From Nocardioides litoris (lineage in GTDB: Bacteria; Actinomycetota; Actinomycetes; Propionibacteriales; Nocardioidaceae): a DNA stretch of 64,000 nt. The notes beneath the pieces are model-generated. The model saw only the letters and a program-made list of their open reading frames with translations, made no database searches and was not told the DNA's origin. The stretch lies in the NCBI RefSeq assembly GCF_006346315.1, contig NZ_VDMR01000001.1, positions 1,240,001-1,304,000 on the forward strand, in the 5' to 3' direction. Positions 61,259 to 64,000 of this stretch are shown here, one piece after another; positions within the stretch are counted from its first letter, which is position 1, and each line of letters starts with the position of its first letter. The position numbers were made by a program, and so were the translations under genes.

Positions 61259-62138
61259 GGGCACCGGCCCGGGCCTGGCCGACCGCGTCCGCACCGTCGC
61301 CGTGCGCCGGATCTCGGTGCGCGTCTCGGAGCGACGCGGCTCCGGGCCGTACGCCGGGCAGCCGCCGCTGCTCATGTGCAACGGCATCGGCGCCAGCCTG
61401 GAGGCGCTGCAGCCGCTGGTCGACCACCTCGACCCGCGCCGGGGCGTGGTGCGCTTCGACGTGCCCGGGGTCGGCGGGTCGCCCCTGCCGCCGGTCCCCT
61501 ACACGATGGCGGGTCTCGCCTCCTGGGTCGGCGCCCTGATGACCCGCCTGGGCCACCGGACCTACGACGTGCTCGGCCTGTCCTGGGGCGGGGGACTGGC
61601 CCAGCAGCTCGCCTTCCAGCAGCCCGGCCGGGTGCGCCGCGTGGTGCTGGTCGCCACCGGCACCGGGTCGCTGATGGTGCCCGCGCGCCCGAAGGTGCTG
61701 GCCACGATGCTCACCCCGCGCCGCCACCGCGACCCCGACTACGCCCGGCACGTCGCGGCCCGCATCTACGGCGGCTCGATGCGCACCCACCCCGAGCGCG
61801 GCGCCGCGCTGCTGCACCACGCCACCCGGTCGGGTCCGCAGCGGGGCTACTACCTCCAGCTGCTCGCCGGCGCCGGGTGGTCGAGCCTGCCCGGCCTGCC
61901 GTTCGTGCGCCAGCCCGTGCTGGTGCTGGCCGGCGACGACGACCCGATCATCCCGCTGGTCAACGCCAAGATGATCACCGCGCTGCTGCCCGACGCCCGC
62001 CTGCACGTCTACGGCGGCGGCCACCTCGGCGTGCTCACCGAGTCCGACGAGCTCGCCCCGGTCGTCGAGACGTTCCTCGACGACCCCACCGCCGTGCCCC
62101 CGCGCCACACGCCGCGAGTCCCCCAGGAGGACGCATGA
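61242..62138 (+). CDS. phaZ: Intracellular PHA depolymerase family alpha/beta hydrolase
   Basis: A 298-residue alpha/beta hydrolase of the medium-chain PHA depolymerase group. PLLMCNGIGASLEALQPL carries the oxyanion region, VLGLSWGGGLAQQLA the nucleophile Ser, LVLAGDDDPIIPLV the Asp and YGGGHLGVLTE the His. Together with phaC directly upstream (17-nt overlap) it should mobilise the polymer. The stop overlaps the next ATG by 4 nt. Confidence 0.88.
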   Translation: MSTTAEGTGPGLADRVRTVAVRRISVRVSERRGSGPYAGQPPLLMCNGIGASLEALQPLVDHLDPRRGVVRFDVPGVGGSPLPPVPYTMAGLASWVGALMTRLGHRTYDVLGLSWGGGLAQQLAFQQPGRVRRVVLVATGTGSLMVPARPKVLATMLTPRRHRDPDYARHVAARIYGGSMRTHPERGAALLHHATRSGPQRGYYLQLLAGAGWSSLPGLPFVRQPVLVLAGDDDPIIPLVNAKMITALLPDARLHVYGGGHLGVLTESDELAPVVETFLDDPTAVPPRHTPRVPQEDA

Positions 62139-63364
62139 CCGCCACGCCCGACACGATCGACTCGACCGTCGACCTGCGCGGCCTCGATCCCGACCGCACG
62201 CCGTTCAGCGACTTCCTCGGCTTCGAGCTCCTGCTGGCCGAGGAGGACCGCGAGCTGCTGAGCCGGGTGCGGTCGTTCATGACCCGCGAGGCCGAGCCGG
62301 TGGTCAACGAGCACTGGACCCGTGCGTCGTTCCCCTTCGACCTGCTGCCCGGCATGGCCGAGCTCGGCATCTCCGGCCTGACCTACGACGGCCCGGGCTG
62401 CCCGGCGCGGGGCGCCCTGGTCAACGGCCTGGTCGCCATGGAGCTCTCCCGCATCGACCCGTCGCTGGGCACCTTCATCGGCGTCCACGGCGGTCTCGCG
62501 ATGGGGTCGATCGCGCTGTGCGGCTCGCCCGAGCAGCAGGAGCGGTGGCTGCCGGCGATGGCCCGGATGGAGCTCATCGGCGCCTTCGGCCTCACCGAGC
62601 CCGACGTCGGGTCCGGCATCGCGGGCGGCCTCGCCACCAGCGCCCGCCGCGACGGCGACGCCTGGATCCTCAACGGCACCAAGAAGTGGATCGGCAACGC
62701 GACCTTCGCCGACCTCACCGTCATCTGGGCCCGCGACGAGGACGACGGCCAGGTCAAGGGCTTCGTGGTCGAGAAGGACACGCCGGGGTTCGTCGCGGTC
62801 AAGCAGGAGGACAAGATCGCGCTGCGCATCGTGCAGAACGCCGAGATCACCCTCACCGACGTCCGCGTGCCCGAGAGCAACCGGCTGGCCGAGGCCCACT
62901 CCTTCGCCGACACCTCCCGCGTGCTGCGGGTGACCCGCATGGACGTCGCGTGGCAGGCCGCCGGCTGCGCCCGGGGCGCCTTCGAGCACGCCCTGCGCTA
63001 CACCAAGTCGCGCGAGCAGTTCGGCAAGCCGATCGCGTCGTTCCAGCTCGTGCAAGACCTGCTGGTCAAGATGCTGGCCAACGTCACCTCGGTGACCGCG
63101 ATGAACGCCCGCGCCAGCCAGCTCCAGGACGCCGGGATGCTCCGCGACGAGCACGCCTCCCTGTGCAAGGCCCACGGCACGGCGCGCATGCGCGAGACCG
63201 TCGGCTGGGCCCGCGAAGTCCTCGGCGGCAACGGCATCCTGCTCGAGCACCACGTGGGCCGGTTCGTCGCCGACGCCGAGGCCATCTACTCCTACGAGGG
63301 CACCCGCGAGATCAACACCCTCATCGTCGGGCGCGCCATCACCGGCGAGAGCGCCTTCGTCTAG
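62135..63364 (+). CDS. Acyl-CoA dehydrogenase (glutaryl-CoA dehydrogenase-like)
   Basis: A 409-residue FAD flavoenzyme. AFGLTEPDVGSGIAGGLATSA and WILNGTKKWIGNATFADL are the acyl-CoA dehydrogenase signatures, and the catalytic base Glu lies in YSYEGTREINTLIVGRAITG, the arrangement of the glutaryl-CoA dehydrogenase group. AGGAGG lies 7 nt before ATG 62135, which overlaps the phaZ stop by 4 nt. In a PHA operon it could produce enoyl-CoA precursors from fatty acids. The stop overlaps that of the convergent transporter (CTAG). Confidence 0.93.
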   Translation: MTATPDTIDSTVDLRGLDPDRTPFSDFLGFELLLAEEDRELLSRVRSFMTREAEPVVNEHWTRASFPFDLLPGMAELGISGLTYDGPGCPARGALVNGLVAMELSRIDPSLGTFIGVHGGLAMGSIALCGSPEQQERWLPAMARMELIGAFGLTEPDVGSGIAGGLATSARRDGDAWILNGTKKWIGNATFADLTVIWARDEDDGQVKGFVVEKDTPGFVAVKQEDKIALRIVQNAEITLTDVRVPESNRLAEAHSFADTSRVLRVTRMDVAWQAAGCARGAFEHALRYTKSREQFGKPIASFQLVQDLLVKMLANVTSVTAMNARASQLQDAGMLRDEHASLCKAHGTARMRETVGWAREVLGGNGILLEHHVGRFVADAEAIYSYEGTREINTLIVGRAITGESAFV

Positions 63365-64000
63365 CGCGCGGTGGCTGAGGTGCGAGGAGCGCCGGCGACG
63401 ACCCTCGAAGCCTCCGCAGCCGGCGCGCCCGGCCCGACCCCCACCACCGTCGTACGACGGGTGCGGCTGCCGTGCAGCACGCCGGCGACGACCAGCGCCG
63501 CGCCGACCAGCTCGAGCGGGGCGAGCGCCTCGCCGAGCACGACCCAGGCCGTGCTCAGCCCGACGACGGGCACCAGCAGCGAGAACGGCGCGACGACGCC
63601 GGCCGGGTGGCGGGCCATCAGCCAGGTCCAGAGGCCGGAGCCGAGCAGGGTGCCGAGCAGGACGGTGTAGGCCAGGCCCAGCAGGGCGGGCACGGCGGTC
63701 GGGGCGCTCCAGGTGGTGAGCGACGTCGCGATCCGGTCGGGCCCCTCGGTGAGCAGCGACAGCGCGAGCAGGGGCAGCGGCGGCACGACCGTCATCCACA
63801 GCGTCAGGTGCAGGGCCTTCGGAGCCCGGGCGCGGGCGTTGGCGTGGTTGCCCAGCGCCCAGCCGAGACCACCGGCGAGCACCAGCAGGAACGGCACGAC
63901 CGAGGCGCCCTGGCTGCGCTCCCAGCCCACGAGGGCGAGCCCGCCCACGGCGACGCCGAGCCCGGCAGCCTGGCGGCCGGTGACCCGCTGCCCGACGAGG
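63361..64000 (-). CDS. EamA/DMT family transporter (partial, C-terminal half)
   Basis: The frame runs rightward beyond the window, so only about 213 C-terminal residues are seen. They form six or so membrane helices (VPFLLVLAGGLGWALGNHA, LWMTVVPPLPLLALSLL, AVPALLGLAYTVLLGTLLGSGLWTWLMA, VVAPFSLLVPVVGLSTAWVVLGEALAPLELVGAALVVAGVL), the second EamA repeat of a 10-helix drug/metabolite exporter. The last 20 residues (GPGAPAAEASRVVAGAPRTS) are encoded by copy C of the 50-bp repeat and are not part of the family, so the insertion has replaced the original end of the gene. Confidence 0.88.
   Translation of the reverse strand, partial: LVGQRVTGRQAAGLGVAVGGLALVGWERSQGASVVPFLLVLAGGLGWALGNHANARARAPKALHLTLWMTVVPPLPLLALSLLTEGPDRIATSLTTWSAPTAVPALLGLAYTVLLGTLLGSGLWTWLMARHPAGVVAPFSLLVPVVGLSTAWVVLGEALAPLELVGAALVVAGVLHGSRTRRTTVVGVGPGAPAAEASRVVAGAPRTSATAR
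63372..63421 (-). repeat. 50-bp dispersed repeat, copy C
   Basis: On the minus strand it starts GGCTGCGGAGGCTTCGAGG and ends CACCTCAGCCA. Unlike copies A and B it lies inside a coding region, the 3-prime end of the EamA gene, and supplies its last codons. Confidence 0.85.

Overview
The window looks like chromosomal DNA of a very GC-rich actinobacterium, most probably of the Nocardioides type. The evidence is the set of actinobacterial signature genes (whiB7 with its leader, adnAB, mycoredoxin, uvrD2, a UPF0182 protein, a PPA1309-type protein, DUF3140 and DUF5679 proteins), the many leaderless promoters, and the mycothiol/F420 flavour of several enzymes. The species assignment is inference.

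Region 1 (1-26271) is a conserved DNA-repair and housekeeping block. Its order recalls the Mycobacterium tuberculosis Rv3193c-Rv3202c neighbourhood: adnA-adnB, a flavin monooxygenase, deoD, nudC, mycoredoxin, uvrD2, whiB7 with a long attenuated leader, small zinc-ribbon proteins, an E1-like protein without its nucleotide site, a crotonase lacking both catalytic glutamates, a HhH-PHP protein, two metalloproteases, moaE, and a tightly coupled operon of PDZ/Lon-like protease, PPA1309 protein, UPF0182 membrane protein and ADP-ribosylglycohydrolase. A 169-bp palindromic, MITE-like element sits between the divergent metalloprotease and moaE genes.

Region 2 (26272-35964) holds a 974-residue coiled-coil protein with exact 67-residue repeats and a C-terminal membrane anchor, a GMC oxidoreductase, the initiator tRNA with a clear promoter and terminator, a less GC-rich two-gene unit (MazG-like pyrophosphohydrolase plus GIY-YIG/DUF2075 helicase-nuclease, a candidate defence module), and two secreted proteins.

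Region 3 (35988-47266) is a catabolic island. It contains a secreted CocE/NonD hydrolase, an aldehyde dehydrogenase, a GMC oxidoreductase, two S9 peptidases, a GntR regulator and a very recognisable 2,2-dialkylglycine decarboxylase (dgdA). A 19-bp element (16 of 19 identical) occurs in both divergent promoter regions, so the genes may form one regulon. A pathway for peptides rich in alpha,alpha-dialkyl amino acids, such as fungal peptaibols, is the working hypothesis.

Region 4 (47253-57047) has an aldehyde dehydrogenase, a frameshifted AraC regulator, an operon of HMG-CoA-lyase-like enzyme, CaiB-type CoA-transferase and AceE-like thiamine enzyme, and a DinB/zinc-alcohol-dehydrogenase pair. 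Three of these promoters carry direct repeats CGGAYM...CGGATA exactly 21 bp apart, as expected for an AraC-family activator. Region 5 (57138-64000) has a PepSY-like secreted protein behind four tandem 11-bp repeats, a VOC protein, an LLM flavin oxidoreductase, a phaC-phaZ-acyl-CoA dehydrogenase operon and the end of a DMT-type transporter. A 50-bp dispersed repeat occurs three times (35988, 48801, 63372), each time at the 3-prime end of a gene.
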